From contig CAWEYW010000007.1 of assembly GCA_963813415.1 (NCBI GenBank), positions 248,001 through 312,000 on the forward strand: 64,000 nucleotides of DNA. The letters run 5' to 3'. Within the stretch, counting starts at the first letter, position 1. The number at the start of each line of letters is the position of its first letter. The notes under the pieces were generated by a model, which saw only the letters and a program-made list of their open reading frames with translations, ran no database searches and had not been told where the DNA came from. Made by a program: the position numbers and the translations under genes. This DNA is from CAIWHR01 sp963813415. Its GTDB lineage: Bacteria > Pseudomonadota > Gammaproteobacteria > Burkholderiales > Casimicrobiaceae. Shown here piece by piece: positions 1 to 8,178 of the stretch.

Positions 1-112
1 ATCGCGACCGGAGACCTACTGCAGATCCCAAACCGGCTGGATTCGTCTATGTTTATTGGTTGCCTCCGAATCTCGAGTCTGCCTCGATCGGCATCATTAG
101 GCGGCCACACGG

Positions 113-2029
113 ATGGGACCTATGACCGATGAAGCTTCCGCTCCAATGCCCGGCGCCGGCACCGGGGAGTGCAACCCGCCATCCCGGCTGGCCATGCTCA
201 CCCTCGCCGCGCTCGGCGTGGTGTACGGCGACATTGGTACAAGCCCGCTCTACGCCTTTCGGGAGGCCTTTACCGGCCCGCACGCGCTCGCGCCAACGGA
301 AGCCAACGTGCTCGCGACGCTGTCGGCACTCTTCTGGGCGGTAATGCTGATCATTTCTGCGAAATACGTCTGGATCGTCCTCAAATTCGATAACAACGGC
401 GAGGGCGGTGTGCTGGCGCTAACAGCGTTGGCGCATCGCGTGGCCGAGCAAGTCGGCCGCGGGACTCGCTACGTCATCGCCGCCGGCATCTTCGCGGCAG
501 CACTGTTCTACGGCGATGCGGTGATCACGCCGGCAATCTCGGTTCTGTCGGCAGTGGAGGGATTGAGCGTTGTCACGCCTCGTTTCGAGCACTTCGTCAT
601 CCCGATCACGTGCGTCGTCCTGATTGCGCTGTTCTTGATACAGAGGCGCGGCACGGGGCAAGTCGGCGCGCTGTTCGGGCCGATCACCATCGTATGGTTC
701 GTCACACTCGCTGTATTGGGCATCCTCAGCATCATCGAATCGCCGGGTGTGCTGCGCGCCGTCGACCCGCTTTACGCGTTGGCATTCGCCCTCGAGCAAC
801 CCAAGGCGGCGTTCTTGCTGCTGTCGGCCGTGTTCCTCGCGATTACCGGCGGCGAGGCCCTGTACGCGGACATGGGTCATTTCGGTGCCAAGCCGATCCG
901 GATCGCGTGGTACGGGTTGGTCTGCCCGTCGCTTCTGCTCAATTACTTCGGCCAGGGCAGCCTGGTGCTGCGGCAGCCGGCTGCCGTCGAAAATCCGTTC
1001 TACTTTCTTGCGCCCGGCTGGCTGCTCGTGCCCTTGGTGCTCCTCGCGACCGCTGCTACCGTGATCGCATCGCAGGCTACGATTACGGGCGCCTATTCCC
1101 TCACCGTGGAGGCGTCCCGACTGGGCTTCCTGCCGCGCGTACGCGTGCTCCACACGTCGGAGGTCCAGCGCGGCCAGATCTACGTACCAACCGTGAACTG
1201 GCTGATGATGATCACCGTGGTCATTCTGGTGATCGAGTTCGGCTCGTCGAATGCCATCGCCGCTGCTTACGGCATTGCGGTCTCGGGCACGATGGTCATT
1301 ACGACCCTGCTGGTGCTATTCATCACGGTCAGTGCCCGCAAGCGGCTATGGTGGGTCGTCGCTTCAGCACTCGCAGTCTTCGCGATTTCCGAGTTTCTCT
1401 TCGTCGCCTCGAACCTTACCAAGATCCTGCACGGCGGCTGGTTTCCACTCGTGCTCGGCGCCGGAATCTTCCTGATGCTGAGGACGTGGAAGGGCGGCGC
1501 GGACGAAATTGCCGCGCAACGCCGCCGCATCGATTTTCCGTTGCAGGATTTTCTCTCCGGACCGCAGCCCGATGCACCGCGGGTGCCTGGGACGGCCGTG
1601 TACCTCACCTCCGACCCGAACACGGTTCCCAGCGCGCTGTTTCATAACCTGAAGCACTACAAGGTCCTGCACGAGCGAACGGTGTTCGTGCACGTGATCA
1701 CGGAAGACGTGCCGGTGGTCGATCGACAGCGTCGGATCGATCTCGCGCAGCCGGAGCCGGGCATCTACACCGTTACGTTGCGTTTCGGCTTTCGGGAGAC
1801 GCCAGATGTTCCCAAGGGCCTCGATGCCGCGCGCCCGCTCGGGCTGGAGCTCGAGCCAATGGACACGAGCTATTTCGTTGCGCGCACGTTCGTTGGTGAA
1901 CGGCAGCCGGGCATGCGTGGGTGGCGTTCCGCCCTGTTCGGCTGGATGAATCGCCAGTCCGAAGGTGTGGCGCCGTACTACAAGCTTCCGGGGAACCGAG
2001 TGGTCGAGCTGGGCACGCAGCTCGTTTGA
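113..2029 (+). CDS. kup: Kup-type low-affinity potassium transporter
   Basis: Inner-membrane K+ uptake protein of the KUP/HAK/KT family, probably K+/H+ symport. The 638 residues match the family length. The signature GDIGTSPLYA lies near residues 39-48 in the first membrane helix, GGEALYADMGHFG follows near residue 245, and about twelve hydrophobic segments precede a cytosolic C-terminal domain of about 150 residues. Two in-frame ATGs (113 and 122) both give an intact protein; the start is not decided by the sequence. The gene stands alone, and the DNA after it is decayed, non-coding sequence. Family assignment is secure; ion specificity is inferred from the family. Confidence 0.95.
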   Translation: MGPMTDEASAPMPGAGTGECNPPSRLAMLTLAALGVVYGDIGTSPLYAFREAFTGPHALAPTEANVLATLSALFWAVMLIISAKYVWIVLKFDNNGEGGVLALTALAHRVAEQVGRGTRYVIAAGIFAAALFYGDAVITPAISVLSAVEGLSVVTPRFEHFVIPITCVVLIALFLIQRRGTGQVGALFGPITIVWFVTLAVLGILSIIESPGVLRAVDPLYALAFALEQPKAAFLLLSAVFLAITGGEALYADMGHFGAKPIRIAWYGLVCPSLLLNYFGQGSLVLRQPAAVENPFYFLAPGWLLVPLVLLATAATVIASQATITGAYSLTVEASRLGFLPRVRVLHTSEVQRGQIYVPTVNWLMMITVVILVIEFGSSNAIAAAYGIAVSGTMVITTLLVLFITVSARKRLWWVVASALAVFAISEFLFVASNLTKILHGGWFPLVLGAGIFLMLRTWKGGADEIAAQRRRIDFPLQDFLSGPQPDAPRVPGTAVYLTSDPNTVPSALFHNLKHYKVLHERTVFVHVITEDVPVVDRQRRIDLAQPEPGIYTVTLRFGFRETPDVPKGLDAARPLGLELEPMDTSYFVARTFVGERQPGMRGWRSALFGWMNRQSEGVAPYYKLPGNRVVELGTQLV

Positions 2030-2412
2030 CCGCGGCTACCACGCGCCGCTGCGTGGCGCGCTTCGACTCACCCCGAATCTTTAGTCGGGCGGACGCAGCG
2101 CAGACGCGCGCTGCGATTACTTGAACGAATGCTCCGAACCCGGAAAGCGGCCGGTTGTCACGCCTTTCACGTAGCACTCGATGGCTTCGCCGGACGAGTG
2201 CGCCGGTTGCACGCGGCGCCGGAAGTAAGAGGCGCTTTTATGACGCGATGTTGGAGGAACTCTGCAGCCATGTTTCCCTCAGGCGAACTAAAGTGCTACA
2301 CCCTGGTGCGCGTGATATGCACTTTCGGATGCCAGCTCACCGGAGTCAAGGAGTAGCGTGGCAAGTGTTCTCCGCGCAGCCCACTCCAGTGCCCCGTTGA
2401 CTGCAATGCAGT
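2030..2412. other. non-coding decayed DNA between kup and the ABC relic
   Basis: No convincing gene lies here. Short open frames exist but none has a recognisable domain or a good ribosome binding site. The stretch contains a segment at 2227-2305 that is clearly similar to 14710-14792, and it leads directly into a broken ABC-ATPase gene. It looks like the residue of genes or mobile DNA that has degenerated. Confidence 0.5.
2227..2305 (+). repeat. degenerate direct repeat, copy A (partner at 14710-14792)
   Basis: About 80 bp that align with 14710-14792 in the same orientation at roughly three-quarters identity, with two or three small indels. Shared blocks include GTTGGAGGAA, GCAGCCATGT and CCAGGCGA followed by AGTGCT(A/G)CACC. 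The two copies bracket the 11-kb respiratory block. The alignment was made by eye. What the parent element was is unknown. Confidence 0.55.
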
Positions 2413-2702
2413 CGCCACGACTGCGCGTATCAGCCAACCCAAAAGATAGGCTTGATGTCGGTCATCGCGCGCTGGTCAACCAGCCCCCGATCATCCTCGC
2501 CGATGCGCCGATGAGCCAACGGCGCCGCTCGACAGCGGGCGGGCGCTGACCGTCGTCCGCATTCTGAACGAAATGTCGCAGCGGTTCGGGACCGCGATCA
2601 TCGTTGTCACGCACGACCAAACGATCGTCCCGACCTTCCGGCGCATCTACCCCATTCGGGACGAGTACCTACGAGGAGGTTGGCGAGGCTCGCGCCGCCT
2701 GA
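2413..2702 (+). pseudogene. relic of an ABC transporter ATPase (DevA/LolD-like C-terminus)
   Basis: Only the C-terminal part of an ABC-type ATP-binding protein remains. Reading across frames gives RALVNQPPIILADEPTAPLDSG (Walker B and D-loop), then RALTVVRILNEM, TAIIVVTHD (H-loop histidine) and RIYPIRD. An 8-bp perfect tandem duplication, CGCCGATG at 2498-2505 and again at 2506-2513, breaks the frame exactly at the Walker B/D-loop; removing one copy restores LADEPTAPLDSG. A second shift near 2660 separates IRD from TYEEVGEARAA and a stop at 2700-2702. No Walker A region is present. The 3' end runs into the C-terminus of the convergent flavocytochrome gene. Clearly non-functional. Confidence 0.8.
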
Positions 2703-4609
2703 TCGGGTGCGAGCGGTGGCGCCGATGGCGTGAAGGCGTCGAAGAAACAAAGGTCCTCGCCCAATCCATGTTCGATGAACGCCGGCACCGCCGCCTCGAC
2801 CATCTTCACCGAACCGCACACGTAGACCTCGAAGCCGCTCATGTCGGGAAAATCCGCGAGCATCGCTTCGTGGACCAGGCCGCGTCGGCCGCTCCAGGCG
2901 TCGGCCGGCTCAGCGTGCGACAGCACAGGCACGAAATGGAAGTTGTCGCGCTCACGCTGCCATCGTTCGGCGAGGTCGGCCATATAGAGATCCTGGCGCC
3001 GGCGCACACCCCAGTACAGCCACATCGGCCGACGCAGCCCACGGTGGAAGGCGTCTTCGACGATGCTCTTCACGGGCGCGAAGCCGGTCGCGCCGGCAAC
3101 GAACAGGATCGGCCGCTCGCTTTCGCGCAGTGTAAAGCCGCCCAGCGGGCCCTCGAACCGCAGGGCATCGCCGACCTTCATTTCATTGAACACATGTCCT
3201 GTGAAGCGGCCGCCCGGAATGCGCCGCACATGCAACTCGATGCGCTCGTTGTCGTGTGGGGCATTCGCGAACGAGTATGCGCGCCGTTGACCATCGGCGA
3301 GTACGATGTTGATGTACTGGCCAGCGGCAAAGATGATGCGCTCGCCGCGGGGCAGCGATACCTTCAGCCGGATCAGATCCTCGTTGAGCCGTTCGAGGAC
3401 GTCGATGCGGCCCACATACGTGTTGATCGCCGCTCGCGCGACGCTTGTCGTGCGCACCACCTCGATCTCGATGTCCGACAGTGGCGTCGCACAGCACATC
3501 AAGGCCTCGCCCTGTGCACGCAGCGTGTCCGGCAACGCGCTGCGCTGATACGCGCCATAGTCGACGCTTCCGTGCAGTACCGTGCACCGGCAGACTCCAC
3601 AGCCGCCGTTGCGGCACTCGTACGGCAGCGCCAGACCTTGACGCAGGCCGGCGTCGAGTAGCGTCTCGCCCGCGCGTACCATCACGGGTTGCGGGATATC
3701 GGAGAGCGTCATGCGGAATTCGCCAGCCTTGCTCCGCTTGAAGCGCGGCGGCAGCCAAGGCAGCGCCAGGACCAGCGCGGTGGCCGCACCCAGCGCGGCC
3801 CAAACCTGGCCCAGCGGCCACAGGTAAAGGAGCGGGAAGATTGCAAGGTAGTACCAGTCGAGTTGCAGGGTGACCGGGGAGACTCCGAGGCTGGCCGCGC
3901 CTCCCTGGCTCAGCGCCGGCTTGACCAGCGACAGCGCCAGCAGCGCCAGTACAGCACTCCACATTAGCGGTCGCGGCGGGCTGGTCTTTGCCTTCGGAAC
4001 ACGTTGCACGTGTATCCACATCAGCAGCAGCACGACCAGCGGGATGCCGATGTGCATGAAAGACAGCAGCGAGAAGAATCGGTCGTTGACGCTGGACGGA
4101 TAGATAACGTTGCGGATCAGGGTGCCACCGAAACCAGGCAGCCAGTCGAGCCACTCGAAAGACGCGACGATGACGAACTGCGCCAACTGGTCCCATGGCA
4201 GCATATAGCCATTGACGCCCGACACGTAAACCCCCCCGATCAGGGTCACGCCGCTGACCCACGAAAACCAGCGGAAGCCACGCAAGCGATCGAACGCGAA
4301 GTGGCGCAGCATGTGCAGCAGCATCGTCAGCACCATCGCATCGGAGGCGTAGCGATGCATGCTGCGCATGATGCCGCCGGCGTACCACTGGTGGTGGGTC
4401 AGCGCGTCGACCGACGCGTAAGCACCCGCGACGCCGGTCTCAAAAAATACATAGAGGTACAGTCCGCTGCCGGCGACCAGCCAGAACAACATGAACGTGA
4501 TCGAGCCAAGGTGGTAGAGCGGATTGAGCCGCTCCCCGAAGGCGGTGTTGAACAGCGCGTCTACGCGCATGAACACCCATCGCAGCAGGAACTGCAGGCG
4601 CCTGATCAC
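2669..4609 (-). CDS. cytochrome b - [2Fe-2S] ferredoxin - NAD(P)H:flavin reductase fusion
   Basis: A 646-residue protein in three parts. Residues 1-235 are a cytochrome b N-terminal (four-helix) domain with the paired heme ligands His85/His99 and His186/His200, each pair 14 apart as in bc1 and b6 cytochromes. Residues about 300-385 are a plant-type [2Fe-2S] ferredoxin with Cys332, 337, 340 and 372. Residues about 395-630 are a ferredoxin-NADP-reductase module with FAD-binding RAYS (443-446) and a nucleotide-binding GATGFAP. Such a chain could carry electrons between NAD(P)H and quinone or heme partners at the membrane. Its cytochrome part is paralogous to that of the gene ending at 6613. It is the last gene of the minus-strand operon and overlaps the heme-copper gene upstream by 4 bp. 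Direction of electron flow and acceptor are unknown. Confidence 0.85.
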   Translation of the reverse strand: MIRRLQFLLRWVFMRVDALFNTAFGERLNPLYHLGSITFMLFWLVAGSGLYLYVFFETGVAGAYASVDALTHHQWYAGGIMRSMHRYASDAMVLTMLLHMLRHFAFDRLRGFRWFSWVSGVTLIGGVYVSGVNGYMLPWDQLAQFVIVASFEWLDWLPGFGGTLIRNVIYPSSVNDRFFSLLSFMHIGIPLVVLLLMWIHVQRVPKAKTSPPRPLMWSAVLALLALSLVKPALSQGGAASLGVSPVTLQLDWYYLAIFPLLYLWPLGQVWAALGAATALVLALPWLPPRFKRSKAGEFRMTLSDIPQPVMVRAGETLLDAGLRQGLALPYECRNGGCGVCRCTVLHGSVDYGAYQRSALPDTLRAQGEALMCCATPLSDIEIEVVRTTSVARAAINTYVGRIDVLERLNEDLIRLKVSLPRGERIIFAAGQYINIVLADGQRRAYSFANAPHDNERIELHVRRIPGGRFTGHVFNEMKVGDALRFEGPLGGFTLRESERPILFVAGATGFAPVKSIVEDAFHRGLRRPMWLYWGVRRRQDLYMADLAERWQRERDNFHFVPVLSHAEPADAWSGRRGLVHEAMLADFPDMSGFEVYVCGSVKMVEAAVPAFIEHGLGEDLCFFDAFTPSAPPLAPDQAARASPTSS

Positions 4610-6105
4610 GCACGACCTTGGCGTGCGGCGCCCACCATCAGCACGACGAACAGCAATCCGCCGGCGATCGCCACCAGGCCACCGAGGCCCATCAAGCCCA
4701 TGCCCGCGATTTCACCGCTGCTGCGCAACACCTGCTCGGCTCCCGCCACCTTGCGCTGCACGCCGTAGCCGCCGGACCAGACGAGCCCCGTGATGTGCAT
4801 CAGCTGTCCTGCCCCATAAAGAGCCGGCTGCAGCGCCGCCAGCCGGCTGTTGGGTGCTGCATAGCCCAGTTGTGGCAGCAAGTGGTAAGCCAAGCCCATC
4901 AGCGCGAGGGTGACACCGACGATGCAGCCGTGGTAGTGCGCTGGGATGCGTACGTCGGCGCCGTTGATGAAGGCACCGATGAGCCCACCGGACACGAATA
5001 GCACCATCGACCAGACCAGCGCTGCGCGCAAGCCACGCGTATCGGTGGCAGGGAGTCGTAGCGGCGACAGTGCCAATAGCACGGCAAGCGCGATGGGCGC
5101 AATCGCCACGCCGCCACCTAGTCGCATTGCCCAGGTAAGCAGGTTGCGGTGCTCGACCGAAGCGACTGAATGCGCCAGGTAGGCGTACGGCGTCACGAAC
5201 ACGCTGACCAGCGCCAGCACGAACATCAACAACGTGACTCGCGGGCTCAGGCGCAGGCGGGCGCCGCACGCGTCGGCCAGCCAGAGCCACGCCACGAGCA
5301 TCAACAGCGTCCAGGTGAACTGCAGCGCATGGCCGCCGCCCCAGAACAACACCTCGTAGTACATCTTCCCGACCAGCGTCGTAGGCACCGCCGCGTACGA
5401 CCAACCGAATGCCAGCAGCGCTACCGCTGCGGAAACGACGGAGGCGTTAAGCCCGAAGCGCAGCACGCCCTCGCCGTCAAACGAAAGACCGAGCTTGGGC
5501 GCCACGAAAAGGCTGCGCAGCACGAGCACTGCCGTGCCCATTGCGAACGCCAGCAACCCGGCCATGAATAGCGGTCGCTCGAGGACCGGAATGTAGTTGG
5601 CCATGATCGGCTCGCCGTGCCGCGCGAACGCCGACAGCGACATCAGGGTCGCTCCGGTCCCGCAAAGAGCCAATGCCGCCCATCCCCAGGCCAGTCCGCG
5701 CGGCGATCCGTTGAGGCTCCACAGCACACCAGCGAACGCGACGAACCAGACCAGCACCGACAGGTCGACATGGACGACGAGTGCCACGCGGAAGAAGTCA
5801 ACTCCCGGCAACCATTGGTTGATCATCGGCGTGCGCGAGAGTACCAGCAGTACCGAAAACAGCCCGGAGCCAACGAGTGCGAACAGTCCAAGCCACAACC
5901 AACCGCGCGCCAGCTGGCGCTGGCCGCCGGCGGGTACGGCGAGCGAATAACGATTGCCGTCCGAGCGCACCGGCGGCAACGTGCTGAGAGCGCGGCGGGA
6001 CCAGGGCTCGATGGGCGTCTCGATGTCGGCGCCCGCCGCGGCGCCCCGCAGGCGAAAAACGTCCCACCGAGGGGGACGAACGTGCGTAGCGTGCGGGTCG
6101 GTCAT
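4606..6105 (-). CDS. divergent heme-copper oxidase subunit I-like protein
   Basis: A 499-residue membrane protein of about twelve helices in the COX1/NorB superfamily. The heme ligands can be placed: His112 in VVHVDLSVLVWF (helix II) and the His-x-His pair His390/His392 in PAHYHG (helix X). A helix-VI-like His259 sits in FWGGGHALQF. The usual adjacent CuB His-His pair is not evident; the only candidates are His312 and His319 in AHSVASVEHR. No His-Glu-Val-Tyr motif is present. The copper site may therefore be altered or absent. The start ATG at 6105 overlaps the upstream stop (ATGA), and the 3' end overlaps the flavocytochrome start by 4 bp, so the three are translationally coupled. It could be an oxygen or NO reductase, or a non-catalytic electron carrier. 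Confidence 0.75.
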   Translation of the reverse strand: MTDPHATHVRPPRWDVFRLRGAAAGADIETPIEPWSRRALSTLPPVRSDGNRYSLAVPAGGQRQLARGWLWLGLFALVGSGLFSVLLVLSRTPMINQWLPGVDFFRVALVVHVDLSVLVWFVAFAGVLWSLNGSPRGLAWGWAALALCGTGATLMSLSAFARHGEPIMANYIPVLERPLFMAGLLAFAMGTAVLVLRSLFVAPKLGLSFDGEGVLRFGLNASVVSAAVALLAFGWSYAAVPTTLVGKMYYEVLFWGGGHALQFTWTLLMLVAWLWLADACGARLRLSPRVTLLMFVLALVSVFVTPYAYLAHSVASVEHRNLLTWAMRLGGGVAIAPIALAVLLALSPLRLPATDTRGLRAALVWSMVLFVSGGLIGAFINGADVRIPAHYHGCIVGVTLALMGLAYHLLPQLGYAAPNSRLAALQPALYGAGQLMHITGLVWSGGYGVQRKVAGAEQVLRSSGEIAGMGLMGLGGLVAIAGGLLFVVLMVGAARQGRA

Positions 6106-6620
6106 TGCAGTGTGATCCCACCTTTGCCCGGATCGAAGTCGATCACCAGGATCTGCGCCGGCTTGAGCGTGACGGTCGCCTCGCGCATGAAATCGAAACC
6201 GGGGCTGCGCACGTCGTCCTTGAGCCGGACCACCAGGCGATGCGTGGCCGCAGCGACCTGCATACGGTGGTAGAACGCCGACGCACCGTCGTGCGACAAC
6301 CCCGACGGCTTTGCCACGTGGCGCACTGCGGTTACACCGTCCAAGTCGAGCTCGACCGTGATCGGCGAGCGCTCGCGCGGGCAGATCTGAGGCGCGCGCA
6401 TGTTGGGCGGCAGTTTGGCCAGCTCCTGCGGCGTCGCGCTCCGACAATCCGACACGGGCTTCCCTTGGTGGCTGAAGCTCAGCTTGATTAGCGCTTGGTC
6501 GGGTGGCAGGTGACGGTATGGGGGCCAGCTGGAGAACACGCCGATGACCAGGGCGAAAACGCCGTACAGCAGCACCTGGCCAATCCAGGCAACCGGTACC
6601 GATTTCGCACGGTCAGCCAT
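6102..6620 (-). CDS. membrane-anchored periplasmic protein of unknown function
   Basis: 172 residues with one N-terminal membrane helix (about residues 10-32) and a soluble domain rich in beta-strand-forming sequence. Visible blocks are QALIKLSFSHQGKP, ELAKLPPNMRAP, ICPRERSP and VTLKPAQILVIDFDPG. Two cysteines (in SDCRS and QICPR) could form a disulfide; there is no CuA, heme c or iron-sulfur motif. It overlaps the upstream cytochrome b-MvhD gene by 8 bp and the downstream heme-copper gene by 4 bp, so it is probably made with them as an accessory subunit or assembly factor. No function is assigned. Confidence 0.8.
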   Translation of the reverse strand: MADRAKSVPVAWIGQVLLYGVFALVIGVFSSWPPYRHLPPDQALIKLSFSHQGKPVSDCRSATPQELAKLPPNMRAPQICPRERSPITVELDLDGVTAVRHVAKPSGLSHDGASAFYHRMQVAAATHRLVVRLKDDVRSPGFDFMREATVTLKPAQILVIDFDPGKGGITLQ

Positions 6621-8172
6621 GGGCCGCCGTTGCCTTGGCCGAGGTTGGCCCTGCCGCAGCGGTGAGTCGCTGGCGGAGGGATTGCAGCGCCTGGCGCACC
6701 ATGGGTTCGTCGCCAACGCCGGCCCACGCCAATGCGAGTCGCTCCCGCGGCACCGAGGCGCGCAGGTGCGGCTCGCGAGTTCCCAGCAGCCGCTCGGCGG
6801 TCCAGCGCTGACCAAGGCGGTATTCGCAACCGTCTTCGGCGCAGGCGGTGACCAGCACGCCGGCGGCACCATCGCGCAACGCGTATTCGACGAACGATGG
6901 CGGCAATTGCGCGGAGCACATCAGACTGACGGGCACCACGTCGTGGGCGGCCAGCTGCCGGACATCGACGCCGTGGTCGCAGCCGAAGACAACGATCTTG
7001 CAAGGTTGTTCGCCGCGCGCGGCCAGACCTTTCACCAGTCGGCGGCGCAACATGCCGATCGGCGCCGACGGCATGTCGATGCCGGTCACGAGCTCAGCCA
7101 CGCTGCGGAAGGGCGACGAGGACGGGCAGGCACCGACGCAAATGCCGCAACCTGCGCACAGGTCGGCGTCCACCTGTGCCAATTGGCGTACGCCTCGCAT
7201 CGGGTGCGGCACCATGGTGACGGCGGCGTACGGGCAGTCGTCGAAACAGCGCCCGCAGCCGTTGCAGTTGACCGGGTCGACTACGGCGATCGGTACTGGC
7301 GCGGGCTGCGACGTGAGCGGGAGCGCGAACAACGCCAGCAGCGTGCCCGCCAATGCCAGCCAGACGAATGTGGGCGAGGTGGAGTAAGTCAGCGGATGCA
7401 CGAACAGCAGCAGCCAGTCGTACGCCAAGGCTGTAGGCGCCACGGCAAGATTGGCCGGTCCCTGACTCGCCACCGGCGCCACCAGCGCCAACGCCAACAG
7501 GGTCACCGCCGTGCCGATGGCCAGTCGCCGCGGCGGGAATACCGCCGCGTGCGCGACGCGCTGGATGTGAAACCACAAGCCGAATACCAGCAATAGCGGC
7601 ACGCCGATGTGCACGAACACGAGCAGCGAGAACAGCCGGTCGCTCACGGCGTCCGCACCGAGGAAGTTGCGGGTCAATGGCGAGCCGAACAGAGGCAACC
7701 GGTCCAGCCATTCGGCGCTGGCCACGGCGGAGAATTGGCCGAGTTGGTCCCAATGGAGCCAGAAGCCGCCGATCGAATTCACATAGCAGAGCAGCAGCAA
7801 CGGAATGCCGGTCAGCCACGAGAAGCGGCGAAAGCCAGTGTAATGACCATACACTACCTCGCGCAACAAATGAGCAAGTGTGATGACGACGAGCCCGTCG
7901 GCCGCATAGCGATGCAGACTGCGCAACAGGCCGCCGAGATGCCATGGTTCGCGCGACAGCCTGGCGATCGAGCGATAGGCGCCGTCTGCCGAGGGCTCGA
8001 GCACCACATACAGGTAGATGCCACTGACGGTCAGCAGCCATAACAGCATGAAGCCCAGCGCGCCGAGGCGGCGCAACGGATTCAGGCCGGAACCGAACGC
8101 GGAGTCGAATACCCGGTCGAGCCGGCGGAAGCCAGCCAGCGCATGAAGGCGGATGGCGCGCAGCGGGTGCAT
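6613..8172 (-). CDS. cytochrome b - 2[4Fe-4S] ferredoxin - MvhD (hydrogenase delta) fusion
   Basis: 519 residues in three modules. The N-terminal ~230 residues are a cytochrome b four-helix domain (SLHRYAADG, LAHLLRE, VHIGVP, FHIQRV carry the heme histidines), paralogous to the flavocytochrome at 2669-4609. A dicluster ferredoxin follows near residues 290-355 with CNGCGRCFDDCP and CAGCGICVGACP. The C-terminal ~130 residues match the MvhD/FrhD iron-sulfur family that links hydrogenase or heterodisulfide reductase partners, with cysteines in VFGCDHG, LMCSAQ and ACAEDGCEYR. No hydrogenase or Hdr genes are nearby. The expected role is electron transfer between soluble iron-sulfur donors and membrane heme or quinone. 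Confidence 0.85.
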   Translation of the reverse strand: MHPLRAIRLHALAGFRRLDRVFDSAFGSGLNPLRRLGALGFMLLWLLTVSGIYLYVVLEPSADGAYRSIARLSREPWHLGGLLRSLHRYAADGLVVITLAHLLREVVYGHYTGFRRFSWLTGIPLLLLCYVNSIGGFWLHWDQLGQFSAVASAEWLDRLPLFGSPLTRNFLGADAVSDRLFSLLVFVHIGVPLLLVFGLWFHIQRVAHAAVFPPRRLAIGTAVTLLALALVAPVASQGPANLAVAPTALAYDWLLLFVHPLTYSTSPTFVWLALAGTLLALFALPLTSQPAPVPIAVVDPVNCNGCGRCFDDCPYAAVTMVPHPMRGVRQLAQVDADLCAGCGICVGACPSSSPFRSVAELVTGIDMPSAPIGMLRRRLVKGLAARGEQPCKIVVFGCDHGVDVRQLAAHDVVPVSLMCSAQLPPSFVEYALRDGAAGVLVTACAEDGCEYRLGQRWTAERLLGTREPHLRASVPRERLALAWAGVGDEPMVRQALQSLRQRLTAAAGPTSAKATAAHG

Positions 8173-8178
8173 GGCACC

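Noticed and set aside
419..1153. 244-codon minus-strand frame inside kup
   Set aside because: Charged low-complexity shadow of the kup coding frame.
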